Source of the DNA: Tubiluchus corallicola
Taxonomy: Eukaryota; Priapulida; Priapulimorpha; Priapulimorphida; Tubiluchidae
DNA length: 23,147 nucleotides
NCBI GenBank assembly: GCA_030141605.1
Contig: JAQGDQ010001863.1
Span: forward strand, 1-23,147
Direction: 5' to 3'
Shown: piece by piece, positions 1 through 9,109 of the stretch
How positions within the stretch are numbered: the first letter of the stretch is position 1
Layout of the letters: each line of letters begins with the position of its first letter
Translations under genes and position numbers: made by a program
Notes under the pieces: model-generated
The model's database searches: none
What the model saw: the letters and a program-made list of their open reading frames with translations, nothing else
What the model was told of the DNA's origin: nothing

Positions 1-365
1 TTACAAGCTTTCATATAAGCCTATTCACTTTAGTTCAGAGAAACGTGACATTTCTAATGGCATGAACCGTGTTAATGTGCTGCCTAGTTCGACATTTTTC
101 CGTAAAAATATCGCGTCAGTTGCGTGTAATGCACACTAGAGGCGCTCTCAGCGACTCCCAATGGATGTTGAAATTCATTAACTTTCGCACGCGAAAAACT
201 GCAGCATGAAAATAGCAGTTGAGTTACATTATACAGGATGAGATACTCAGTTGAGTATGATCAAGAGGCTGGAACATTAAAACAGTCTAACAGAAACTCT
301 GTTGACAAGTCTCGTTTTTATCATTTATCATTTACTTGTTCATTTACTTGTTTTTTAGGTTTGCT
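1..365. other. No recognisable feature
   Basis: AT-rich single-copy-looking sequence. I see no exon with good splice sites, no RNA gene and no repeat shared with the rest of the window. Confidence 0.5.
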
Positions 366-371
366 GGTTAC

Positions 372-1137
372 TCGCTTGCGACGTAACCTATGAAGTGGTC
401 TCTTTCGCCATGGCGTTCTCTCTGGTATAATACGTTTTGGCGAATACAAGCGAAAGTATAGCCGCGCATAACATCTAACTTGAACCACTTCTAATGGTAC
501 ACACTAATACTCAGGTTTCCTTGTTGTTTATTAAATAAACGGCCAAAATTTTTCAGTCTAACATCTATAAAGCATTTTACATAACCTTCAAAGATAGAGG
601 ACACCGCTCCAGCTGTTAACTAGGTTGGAACTACAACGCATGCGCCCGATTATACAATATGGTAAAGATATTCTTTATTTTGCACATTTTGCTGAAACTA
701 CCAACAACACAGTCAGTGAGACTGGCTTACGAAGTAACCTATGAAGAGGTCTCTTTCGCCGTGGCGTTATCTCTGATATAATATGTTTTTTTACGAATAC
801 GAGCGAAAGTATAGTCACGCATGACATCTAACTTGAACCACTTCTAATGGTACACACTAATACTCGGGTTTCTTTGTTGTTTATTAAATAAACGCCATAA
901 TTTTTCAGTCTAACATCTAGAAATGATTTTATATAACCTTCTCACACACAGAGTCAAAGGTAGAAGGCACCTGTCCATCTGTTAACTAGGTTGGAACTAC
1001 AGCGCATGCGCCCGATTATACAAGATGGTAATGGTATTCTTTATTTTGCACCTTCTGCTGAAACTACCAACAACACAGTCAGTGAGACTGGCTTACGAAG
1101 TAACCTATAAAGAGGTCTGTTTCGTCGTGATGTTCTG
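372..1137. repeat. Tandem repeat, ~351/366-bp period, about 2.1 copies
   Basis: The anchor GTAACCTATRAAG recurs at 383, 734 and 1100, giving periods of 351 and 366 bp. The two full copies share long blocks, including the GTAACC anchor, the TCTAACTTGAACCACTTC block, AATGGTACACACTAATACTC and GCATGCGCCCGATTATACA. The third copy stops after about 40 bp. Indels and substitutions show the duplication is not recent. Each full copy carries a GCATGCGC core. No coding potential is evident, and the function is unknown. Confidence 0.85.
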
Positions 1138-1405
1138 GTTGTTTTCGTATAGGTAATATGATTTTGGTTACTCGCTTGAAACACGCAAGCGGACTGGTCA
1201 TTTCTGTGTTTGTAGCGCAAAAGTTACAATTTCGCATATTAACGACTTTCACATTTGAGTCGTCGTACGTCGTAAACAAACCCATCAGCAAACTACAAGA
1301 CAGATGCCAATTCGTGAATTTAAGAAACGCAATAAAAGCATTAAGTAAGTTACTAAGCGGTTACTAAGTTATGCGCTGAAAGCCATGTACGATTGTTAAG
1401 ATAAA

Positions 1406-1585
1406 ATGAGATGAGATGAGATGAGATGAGATGAGATGAGATGAGATGAGATGAGATGAGATGAGATGAGATGAGATGAGATGAGATGAGATGAGATGAG
1501 ATGAGATGAGACGAGACGAGACGAGACGAGGCGAGGCGAGGCGAGGCGAGGCGAGGCGAGACGAGACGAGACGAGACGAGAGGAG
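1406..1585. repeat. ATGAG-type pentanucleotide microsatellite, 36 units
   Basis: Thirty-six uninterrupted 5-bp units are arranged in blocks: 21 ATGAG, 4 ACGAG, 6 GCGAG, 4 ACGAG and 1 AGGAG. The GCGAG block is flanked symmetrically by ACGAG blocks, as if variants arose one step at a time and spread by slippage. The Ser-Arg/His-Leu-Ile ORFs on the minus strand over this array reflect the repeat and are not genes. Confidence 0.97.
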
Positions 1586-1589
1586 ATAA

Positions 1590-2005
1590 TATTTATTTTC
1601 ATCGGTATGATATAAACAGTACATATTTGTAAAACATGAGCTTAAAGCTCGTAAACCGATATCAAACATTATGTATATGAGCGATAACATGGTAATAATA
1701 TGTACTACTTAAAATCTTTTGGATGCCACCAGAGGTATTGGTACAAGAAAAATTAAAACTACATGAAGACAGTAAAAATTCAGACAGTTAAGAATTGAGA
1801 CAGTAAAAATTTTAGGCAGTAACATTTTCTATAATTTACACAAAAAGCTATCTAGGTCAATAAAAAATTTTCCTGCCAACATTTCAGCATTTAATTACGA
1901 CTTAACAAAATTTGGAAGTTCGCTGAATTTACAAATGGCACATTCACATGATACAGCAGTCCATGAGTTATTCTATATTATACACCTAGAATGATTATTC
2001 CATAC
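1590..2005. other. No recognisable feature; downstream intron of the minus gene
   Basis: AT-rich DNA with short scrambled repeats of a GACAGTAAAAATT motif near 1765-1825. It follows the donor of the minus-strand exon ending at 2006, so it is presumably intronic. No further exon could be chosen with confidence. Confidence 0.4.
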
Positions 2006-2136
2006 CTGTGCTCACGAAATCTAGCGTTTCTAGATCTTCCAGTAGCTCCATGATGTACTTCTGATGTGGATCGTAAAGACGTGTCCTTGTTATGCCAAGA
2101 TAAAACTTTTCACAACTCCGTAATCCTTGTTCTGAA
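2006..2136 (-). CDS. Internal coding exon (exon 2) of unidentified minus-strand gene
   Basis: This 131-bp minus-strand exon is bounded by an acceptor (GCTTCAG before 2136) and a donor (CACAG|GTATGG after 2006). One base completes a codon from the previous exon. Then come 43 open codons, with one base left over. Fragments of the product are SEQGLRSCEKFYLGITRTRL and YDPHQKYIMELLEDLETLDF, ending VST. It is rich in charged residues, with one Cys and an acidic, probably helical stretch near the end. The other two frames contain stops. The exon starts in the phase left by the donor at 3878 (AG + T gives Ser), which supports a join across a 1.74-kb intron. I do not recognise the family. It was missed by simple ORF calling because it has no start codon of its own and its flanks contain stops. 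Confidence 0.55.
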
Positions 2137-2139
2137 CTG

Positions 2140-2700
2140 AAGCATTTACAATAAATTAGCACTCAATCAGCTTAATTATTACTAGCAAAAGCCGCGCAAA
2201 AAATTTTGCACATAAATACACTTATAATCAATAATACGCGAACAACCTACACAGTCCTCATTTACAATGCAAAACCAACAGCAGCTTTTACTGAATTAAA
2301 GTTATAGACAGAGTATAATGGATGACGTCAGAACACTGGCTTTGCGTCAGCAGTTTTCCAAGTGAAAATTGTCGAAAATAGAACATCTAATTAACTCGCC
2401 GGTACTCCTTTTGGTGGAGGTGTCCTAAAATATAGCCCACACCATCCTGTAGCCCTATTCTTCCTCTTTCTAAAGAGCTATATATCTCCTTCCGAGAGTC
2501 CAATCAGGCGCCGCTAGAATAGTTTTTTCCCTATGCTGTTTGGTCAAAAAACGTCCCAAAAACGTGTGAAGCCAAACAAGTGATGTAATTACAATCAACG
2601 TCAACGCTATCATATTTTTGCAGCAGTTTCTAACATTTTCAAATATTGCATAAAGTACAAATGTATGAATATCTGCTAAACGTTTGACAGTTTGGTCTTC
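2140..2700. other. Intronic DNA, no distinct feature
   Basis: This lies inside the proposed intron between the exons at 3878 and 2136. It contains one TGACGTCA site near 2323 and a minus-strand 79-codon ORF (2470-2709). The ORF has no supporting splice or start context and I do not count it as a gene. Confidence 0.4.
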
Positions 2701-2706
2701 GTTTTT

Positions 2707-3121
2707 CACGATTTTTCTCTCTCTCCCCCCTCAGTCTATTAATAGAATATCAAACTTCGTTGGTCTAAAAATAGAAATGATGTAATCAGTACCAACTACC
2801 TCGCCGCCATTCTCCTGGTTTGTTAGCACTTTAGGCTAGTAAGTTGCCTAACTCTATAATTTATAAAATCTAAAAGTTCACGATTTTTTCTCCCCCCCCC
2901 TCCTCAGTCTATTAATAGAATATCAAATGTCGCCGGTCTAAAAATAGCAATGACGTAATCAGTACCAACTACCTCGCTGCCATTCTCCTGGTTTGTTAGT
3001 ACTTTAGACTAGTAAGTTGCCTAACTCTATGATTTATAAAATCTAAAAGTTCACGATTCCCCCCCCCCTCCGTTAATAGAATATCAAACGTCGCCAGTCT
3101 AAAAATAGGAATGATGTAATC
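2707..3121. repeat. Tandem repeat, 172-173 bp, about 2.4 copies
   Basis: The anchor CACGATT occurs at 2707, 2879 and 3052. Each copy begins with a pyrimidine/poly-C tract of variable length, followed by a conserved block ending in an ATGAYGTAATCA motif. The second junction carries 9 Cs and the third 8 Cs, so the homopolymer is evolving quickly. The array lies within the intron of the minus-strand gene. Confidence 0.9.
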
Positions 3122-3343
3122 ACAAGCAATCGGCAAAGGTTTCACATTCTCTAAGTTTTAATACTGACAATAACATAGCAGGCATACAAACAATCAGACA
3201 AAATCAAATAACCACGTGTACAGATAATTGTAAACTTACAATTAGTGTTAATTTGTACTTATTTTCTGTTTTCCTGATTGTTTAGCTTGAAAATGCCACA
3301 GATACCACTGCCGAAACCTTACAGTAAAATGTTCTATAGTACA

Positions 3344-3855
3344 TTATATTATTATATTATAATATGTTATGTTATGTTATGTTATGTTATGTTATGTTAT
3401 GTTATGTTATGTTATGTTATGTTATGCTATGCTATGCTATGCTATGCTATGCTATGCTATGCTATGCTATGCTATGCTATGTTATGTTATGTTATGTTAT
3501 GTTATGTTATGTTATGTTATGTTATGTTATGTTATGCTATGCTATGCTATGCTATGCTATGCTATGCTATGCTATGCTATGTTATGTTATGTTATGTTAT
3601 GTTATGTTATGTTATGTTATGTTATGTTATGTTATGTTATGTTATGTTATGTTATGTTATGTTATATTATATTATGTTATGTTATGTTATATTATATTAT
3701 ACTGTGTTATATTATAATTTTACGTTACGTTGCGTTACGTTACATTACGTTACATTACATTACATTACATTACATTACATTACATTACATTACATTACAT
3801 TACATTACATTACATTACATTACATTACATTATATTATATTATATTATATTATAT
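3344..3855. repeat. Block-structured pentanucleotide array (GTTAT/GCTAT/TACAT)
   Basis: This is a pure 5-bp array with variant blocks: 12 GTTAT (3366-3425), 11 GCTAT (3426-3480), 11 GTTAT (3481-3535), 9 GCTAT (3536-3580), 17 GTTAT (3581-3665), then mixed ATTAT/GTTAT, TACGT, a long TACAT run and TATAT. The alternating blocks suggest duplication of a GTTAT-GCTAT segment on top of slippage. Because 5 is not divisible by 3, every plus frame cycles through the same codons (Met-Leu-Cys-Tyr) without stops, which explains three overlapping ORFs. It lies in the intron just 22 bp beyond the donor of the minus-strand exon. Confidence 0.97.
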
Positions 3856-3877
3856 TAGCAAGTTTATCTTATAATAC

Positions 3878-4266
3878 CTGTACATCTCCTGTCTTGAATC
3901 TTTCAATAAATATTCACCGGGCGTGTCTCTTGCTCTGGCCACGTGAACGTCTTTTAGGGTTTCAAGTTCGCTTTTATTTCCTACGATTTCTTTCTTTCCT
4001 TTTACCATAATAACTAGTAAATCATCGTCATCGTCACTGTCACTATGTGCAACAATCCCACTTGTATTCGTTTCACTCACGTCGTTCAAATTACCTGTCG
4101 GGCGAAAGTTTTGCTGACGAAAAACCGACTTAACAAATCTTGATTCCTCCTTGTTGGCATCATTATGAAAGATTTTCAACTTTAACGTCATAACAAGAAA
4201 GCAAACTTCAACAAGTGCAGTCAGCGCAAAACAAGTGAACAACTGATTGCCCGTAAAGAGCACCAT
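3878..4266 (-). CDS. First coding exon (exon 1) of unidentified membrane or secreted protein
   Basis: The start is the ATG at 4266. It has A at -3 and G at +4, and an in-frame TAG lies 33 nt upstream. The exon gives 129 codons plus two bases and ends at a consensus donor (TACAG|GTATTAT). Residues 9-28 form a hydrophobic segment containing one Glu (LFTCFALTALVEVCFLVMTL), followed by basic residues, so it is a signal peptide or a signal anchor. The rest is hydrophilic, with two N-glycosylation sequons (NTS at 67, NKS at 97), an acidic run (SDSDDDDD, 75-82) and a hydrophobic beta-like strand (LLVIMV, 83-88). This could be a Golgi or surface protein, but the basic residues lie after the hydrophobic stretch, so topology is uncertain. 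The family is not recognised. It joins in phase to the exon at 2136. Confidence 0.6.
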
Positions 4267-4690
4267 TGTTGCGCCCCCTGGACGTCTCCGCGTCAACTAC
4301 ATCGTCCTAGTTGTTTCTGATGTCAATTACAGGTGCGTTCGCTACATGATTTTCCCATTCATGACACGAGAAGGCTTCTAGACGTCTAGTCATTAATTCT
4401 CAGTGTGGAGAGGACTTTATTCTGTCAGCCTCTCATTTATAACAGTCAGCCGCACGTTAGCAAAGCACACGGTGAATCCTCATAGAGTAACAGCAGGAGT
4501 TCATGCAGACATCTGCTTCAGCAACAGCAGCGGAAACAAAGACGATATTATGAAGCTCATCCATTTATCATGTTGCTAATAAAAAAGACGTAAAAATGAT
4601 CATTGATAACATGACACGAATACAATAGCAGCAGGAGCATATTAACCAATGGGATAATTAGGCTATAATTTCGTATTCTCTTCGGAAAAT
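4267..4690. other. Probable 5' UTR and leader of the minus-strand gene
   Basis: No ORF of note. If the TATA-like boxes at 4744-4812 drive the minus-strand gene, this would be its roughly 450-nt 5' UTR. A CAG directly before GGGGCGCAACA and the start codon could alternatively be a splice acceptor for an upstream noncoding exon. Confidence 0.3.
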
Positions 4691-4713
4691 ATGTGTAGAG
4701 GGCGCATTTTATA

Positions 4714-4822
4714 ACACACGACAAGCAGTTACTGAGCTCAGCTTTTATATAAGTGCCACATAATGAACAGGTGCAAGGTATTACACAACAAGCAGTTACT
4801 GAGCTCAGCTTTTATATTACGG
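4714..4822 (-). promoter_or_regulatory. Direct duplication carrying two TATA-like boxes (minus strand)
   Basis: A ~36-bp block (ACAAGCAGTTACTGAGCTCA followed by GCTTTTATAT) occurs at 4721 and again at 4788, 67 bp apart. On the minus strand each copy reads as a good TATA box: TATATAAAAG in one and TATAAAAG in the other, both followed by CTGAGCTCAG. Both sit 450-550 bp upstream of the ATG at 4266, so they are plausible core promoter elements for that gene. The assignment is inferred from motif and position only. Confidence 0.35.
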
Positions 4823-4980
4823 GCGGCCGCGTCGTAAGGCTATCTACCGGGTCGAACACCGGAACAATATTCATCATAATAAGTCTTTTTTCTTTAATTC
4901 TTTTTATACGTGTGTGGAACCGGAGCACGTGAGGGTAGTACTGTTTGCTTCACAGCCCAAGCAATGTGTAGTCCGGCTGT

Positions 4981-5004
4981 TGTGCGCATGCGGCCATGCG
5001 CACA
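4981..5004. promoter_or_regulatory. Perfect 10-bp inverted repeat with NRF1-like half-sites
   Basis: TGTGCGCATG and CATGCGCACA flank a 4-bp CGGC spacer. Each arm contains TGCGCATG, close to the NRF1 consensus TGCGCATGCGC. It lies about 170-240 bp upstream of the two TATA-like boxes relative to the minus-strand gene. A regulatory role is inferred. Confidence 0.35.
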
Positions 5005-5413
5005 TGTCTGAGATAAGACTCTGTACTTTAGGTAGAAAGAGTACTGTCGCTCACTGCAGTACGTGTTGTCAGTTGTCACGTGTTTAAAAGCCGTGTACCA
5101 GCGTGAACTGCAACAATTTGGGCTATTCTTTAGAAAACAATATTTTTGTTTAAGAGTTTATCAAGTTTATGTATGAATTCGTTTTGTTTGTTTAAAATTA
5201 CAATACAACATTAAAATTACATATGTTTGTTTCGTTTTACACAGTATTAAAACAATGGCTAAATATTTTTAATTTTGCAGTCCCCCCACTAATTTTAGCT
5301 ACGAACCGCCACTGGTAATAATATTATTAGCTAATCACTTATGACACGAGATTAGCGTTTAGCTAAACTAAATGATAGTTTTTATTTCAATTTCAGAATT
5401 TTTGCCACAGCAC
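5005..5413. other. No recognisable feature
   Basis: AT-rich sequence without a supported exon, RNA gene or repeat. Confidence 0.4.
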
Positions 5414-5632
5414 CAAGGCTTATTTCAGGGGGGTGAAGTGGGGATACTTCCCCGGGGCCTCACCCTCCAGGGGGGCCTCGTGCCTAGGTAACATTTTTTT
5501 TGCTTTATGCGAACATACTGCCTCCTCGCTATTTTCTCTTCGAAAATGCTTCTCCGGCGTTCTAGCAGTTCAAAATGTTTCTAGGCGCCAACCGCTTTGC
5601 GCCAAAGGGGGTCTCACACGCCCCACTTCCCC
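5414..5632 (+). mobile_element. hAT-like MITE, copy 1 (right end degraded)
   Basis: The left end CAAGGCTTATTTCAG differs by two transitions from the family terminus CAGGGCCTATTTCAG seen at 22970. The body shares with the other copies the segment AGTGGGGATACTTCCC, the GGGGCCTCACC block, the CATACTGCCTCCTCGC segment and TTTTCTCTTCGAAAATG. Homology ends after CCCCACTTCCCC near 5632, and no right terminal repeat or target duplication could be found. It lies about 100 bp upstream of the plus-strand exon at 5734, in its upstream intron. Confidence 0.75.
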
Positions 5633-5733
5633 ATTCCTTGCCTTCCCTATTTTCATGCCTTTCCATTAAACAATACCAGGATTTTACAGTAGGTTATATA
5701 ACCACTTTTTTGTCTTGCTTTGGTTTCTGCCAG

Positions 5734-5896
5734 AGTTTCAATACCTTTCATGGAAACCTCAATTTACATTCCATGTAAACAAACCCCTCATACGGCGGGA
5801 ACTAAGACATACAGCCTACGCAAATATCATCACGTCCATCTTTAGAAAATTTCCAATTACCTGCCAAGTGATGTTGCTGATCGTACAAACAGAAAG
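5734..5896 (+). CDS. Internal coding exon of unidentified plus-strand gene
   Basis: A strong polypyrimidine tract and acceptor (GCTTTGGTTTCTGCCAG) precede 5734, and a near-perfect donor (GAAAG|GTAAGT) follows 5896. The 163-bp exon has two leading bases, 53 open codons and two trailing bases. Product fragments are FQYLSWKPQFTFHVNKPLIR, RELRHTAYANIITSIFRKFP and ITCQVMLLIVQTE. It mixes a basic patch (RRELRH) with a hydrophobic, possibly buried end, and looks like part of a folded domain. No family is recognised. The incoming intron is phase 1 and the outgoing is phase 2. The exon at 20704 is phase-compatible as a partner, although other exons may lie between. Confidence 0.55.
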
Positions 5897-5945
5897 GTAA
5901 GTTTATTCAGTAGATTGTACTTCACTACATGATAGTCTAACTTGT

Positions 5946-6410
5946 TATACATGTATATGGATTTGCAACGAGATGGTTCTTGCTCTAAGTCTATGCACCG
6001 AGATTATTATTCGTGTAAGCAGTTCTTAGCTTTTAATATATATATATATATATATATTAATTCTTTATTTGTCATTAAAATGGTTCACTCATTATAATAA
6101 AATTGATTAAGCCTCAGCGTAATGTTAAAATAACAACACTGTTCAAGACAAATGCGTCCAGTGCAGAGTAAAAAAAAACTAAAGTGCAAAACTAAGGTTT
6201 AATTATATACAATAAATGAACATATTTACAAACACCATATTAAAATATTTTTATAAAACAATATTACAAACGTACATTAAACATTTGACATGACACAATT
6301 AACAGAAACATGCTTTACATTAGATAACTTTCACTCATTACATTTATACTATTTATACATTTGACATTACAAAACTACCATAACACGTATTACATTACAT
6401 TACATTACTT
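5946..6410. repeat. Segmental duplication, copy 1
   Basis: This segment aligns with 6828-7260 at an 882-bp offset. Both begin TATACATGTATATGGATYTG and share the AAATGGTTCACTCATTATAA block, AATAACAACACTGTTC, GACAAATGCGTCCAGTGCA and the terminal AACACGTATTACATTACAT segment. Copy 1 contains a (TA)n run at 6036-6058 and a segment absent from copy 2. It is probably an unclassified transposable element or a local duplication. Confidence 0.8.
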
Positions 6411-6827
6411 CGCTACACATGTACACAAAAATGGTAAACATAATCAATAGTAGTAAACAAAAGTCAAAGTAAATCTATCAGCCAATATATCATGGCATCT
6501 GAGTCAAAATATTGTTATAACCACACAAATTTTTGCCCATTGTTTTCCTTCTAATCTTACTACCAAGTGTAAAAAACTACTACATTCACAGAGAAGCTAA
6601 GTAACCCAGTGATATACAATGCAGTAACAAATACATAGATATACTGAAAACTTCAGAGAGTGCAAACAGATGTCAGCTCTGACTTAGTGGTAATGAAAAG
6701 TTAAAATTTAAAACTACAAATCAAAATTAATAATAAACTGTTAATTAAATTCGACAACAGGTGTCATCTGTTAACGTTTGAACCAAGGGAAACTATTTGA
6801 ACCTTTAATGTTGGAAATTCGAATTGC
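6411..6827. other. Spacer between duplicated segments
   Basis: AT-rich, A-biased sequence with no exon, RNA gene or repeat that I can support. Confidence 0.35.
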
Positions 6828-7260
6828 TATACATGTATATGGATCTGCAACGGGATGGTTTTTGCTCTAAGTCTATGCACCGACACTATTATTGAAAGCA
6901 GTTCTTAGCTTTAATATATACCTTGGTATATTAAAATGGTTCACTCATTATAATAAAATTGAGTAAGCCTCAGCGTAATGTTAAAATAACAACACTGTTC
7001 AAGACAAATGCGTCCAGTGCATTCTAAAAAAAACTAAAGTGCAAAACTAACGCCTAATTATATACAAGAAATGAACATACAATTAACAGAAACATGCTTT
7101 TCATTACATAAATTTCACTCATTACATTTACACTATTTATACATTTGACATGACACAATTAACAGAAACATGCTTTACATTACATAAATTTCACTCATTA
7201 CATTTACACTATTTATACATTTGACATTACAAAACTAACATAACACGTATTACATTACAT
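6828..7260. repeat. Segmental duplication, copy 2, with internal 76-bp duplication
   Basis: This is homologous to 5946-6410. Inside it, a 76-bp unit (AATTAACAGAAACATGCTTT through ACATTTGACATGACAC) is repeated, starting at 7081 and 7157. Copy 1 has a single version of this unit. The TA run of copy 1 is replaced here by a short imperfect palindrome, TATATACCTTGGTATATTA. Confidence 0.8.
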
Positions 7261-7312
7261 AATTTGTTTAAAAATTTCATTTTTAATCGTTTTATGGAGT
7301 CAGTTAAAGACA

Positions 7313-7637
7313 GTTAAAGCAAAAGAAAACCCTCCACTTACATAAAGTTCAAAAAATTCGTCTTGAAATTTGATGCTACTTACATACTATCTTTTTGTAT
7401 GCAGGGCTTGCATCGGCCGCAACGCTGTATAAAACGTGTAAATTTAAACTTTCGCGACGACCGTTACCCATTTTGATCGTAGGTCGTTTGAAACAAGTTT
7501 AGTTAACACTGAGTAAAGCTTGAGCATTCGTAGCGCATATGTCACCAACTAATTAAAATTTAAAATTACTGTATCTTGTCAATAAGATTAAGTTTTTGGT
7601 TAATGAATGGCGCACCCTGGAGGGTGAGTCAGCGACA
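7313..7637. repeat. Dispersed ~325-bp repeat, copy A
   Basis: It matches 18253-18606 in the same orientation. Shared blocks include CGCTGTATAAAACGTGTAAA, AATTTAAAATTACTGTATCT and CACCCTGGAGGGTGAGTC. The left end has AAAACCCTCCA and the right end TGGAGGGT, so an 8-bp inverted match brackets copy A. The match is imperfect in copy B. This is likely an unclassified non-autonomous transposon. No coding capacity is seen. Confidence 0.75.
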
Positions 7638-7844
7638 TAATAGAATCAAATCTTAATTAATGGCGAGAGCCCAACTAGTGATGACATCACAAATTAACAT
7701 AATTTTCAACAGCAAAATATTCCACGAGCGTGTTGCACGTGTTTGTGAAAGAGAAAATTGAAGTACAGTGCTACTGTAAGATATTCAGTGTGTTGTATTA
7801 AAACTTGGCAAGTTTTAAGATAAAAATTCAAATTTCAAATTTAC

Positions 7845-7905
7845 CTCTGTGCTCACGCTTGAGCTGTCGAACGTGTCTAGTTCATCACAAACTAACACAT
7901 CTGAA
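7845..7905 (-). CDS. Weak candidate exon resembling the end of the exon at 2006
   Basis: This 61-bp minus-strand segment lies between an acceptor (GTACTTCTCAG before 7905) and a donor (AGAG|GTAAAT after 7845). It has one leading base and then 20 open codons: SDVLVCDELDTFDSSSVSTE. Its end resembles that of the exon at 2136-2006 (EDLETLDFVST), and both exons open with TTCAGA after the acceptor. The nucleotides also align near the donor (GTGAGCACAG in both). It could be an old duplicated exon, an alternative exon of the same or a related gene, or chance. Its short length keeps confidence low. Confidence 0.25.
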
Positions 7906-7909
7906 CTGA

Positions 7910-8426
7910 GAAGTACAGCACCAATTTATGTGCAATGCGTTTCCGAAATGCAGGCGCTAGTGCCCGTCTAACTAGCGAATGGCGAAATGTATGTAACAGC
8001 GAAGAACTAGTGGCGCGAACGTGAAATTGTGTTTGTGTGGTAATTAATTCTTTCAACTAGCTCATTTTTGAAAAAAACAGTGTCTTTCAATATTTTAGAG
8101 AGTAGATTGTTTTGACCTACAGTTTAATTAGAATAAGTTTTGCTTTAATGAAATGCAATATGAACACATTTGGAAATGATGGTTGCAAATTAATACCTAA
8201 AATAATTTCTGGTAGCTGAATGCAGCCCATTCATACCGTTGCATGTTTTAGTTTTCCATGAATCGTTTCATTCAAGCTACAGTGACGTCGGCAGCTGCTG
8301 TTGCAGTGAGATAAGCTGGCAGCAGCTTGAGTTAAGCTGAGGATTAATTAGCAATTATATGATGGATTTTGCCAGACTTTAAAGACTCTATTTACGTATA
8401 TATCCATTTTAATTTCTTGTGGTAGC
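7910..8426. other. No recognisable feature
   Basis: AT-rich spacer. A weak hairpin (AGCTGCTG near 8293 with CAGCAGCT near 8322) is the only structure seen. Confidence 0.4.
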
Positions 8427-8660
<234 letters not shown>

Positions 8661-8741
8661 AGTACGAGAAGCATAGCGATATTGTAAAAAATCTTTTATT
8701 TGTCTCACAAAATACCATTTCTAACAGCAATGAATGTTATT

Positions 8742-9108
8742 AATATATATATATATGATGTACTCATTGTCTTTGTACAATCTAGGTGTTGTTTTATGTA
8801 AATTACCTTTTTATCTTCAATCTTTTTACTTTCTTACGCTCATAAATTACATAATTTAAAATGTCAATATATATATATATATATATTTATTTATTTATTT
8901 ATTTATTTATTTATCTATTTATTTATTTATTTATATATATATTTATATATTTATATTTATTTATTTATATATATATATTTACATTTTATATATATATTTA
9001 TATGATGTACGCATTGTCTTTGTACAATTTAGGTGTTGTTGTATGTAAATTACCTTTTTATCTTTTTACTTTCTTACACTCATAAATTACATAACTTAAA
9101 ATGTCAAT
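8742..9108. repeat. Tandem duplication enclosing TA and TTTA microsatellites
   Basis: A ~120-bp unit beginning ATATATGATGTACKCATTG and ending with a TAAAATGTCAATA motif occurs at 8751-8868 and 8998-9108 (anchors at 8757 and 9004, offset 247 bp). Between the unique parts lies a (TA)n/(TTTA)n tract, about 8867-9003. The second copy lacks a 10-bp CAATCTTTTT segment. Confidence 0.85.
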
Positions 9109-9109
9109 A

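Noticed and set aside
2470-2709. 79-codon minus-strand ORF
   Set aside because: It starts at the repeat boundary, has no consensus splice sites and lies in the proposed intron.
3278-4010. Three overlapping Met-Leu-Cys-Tyr ORFs
   Set aside because: Products of the GTTAT/GCTAT pentamer. They run over the real minus-strand exon at their end.
8861-9085. Tyr/Ile/Phe-rich ORF
   Set aside because: Direct translation of TA and TTTA microsatellites.
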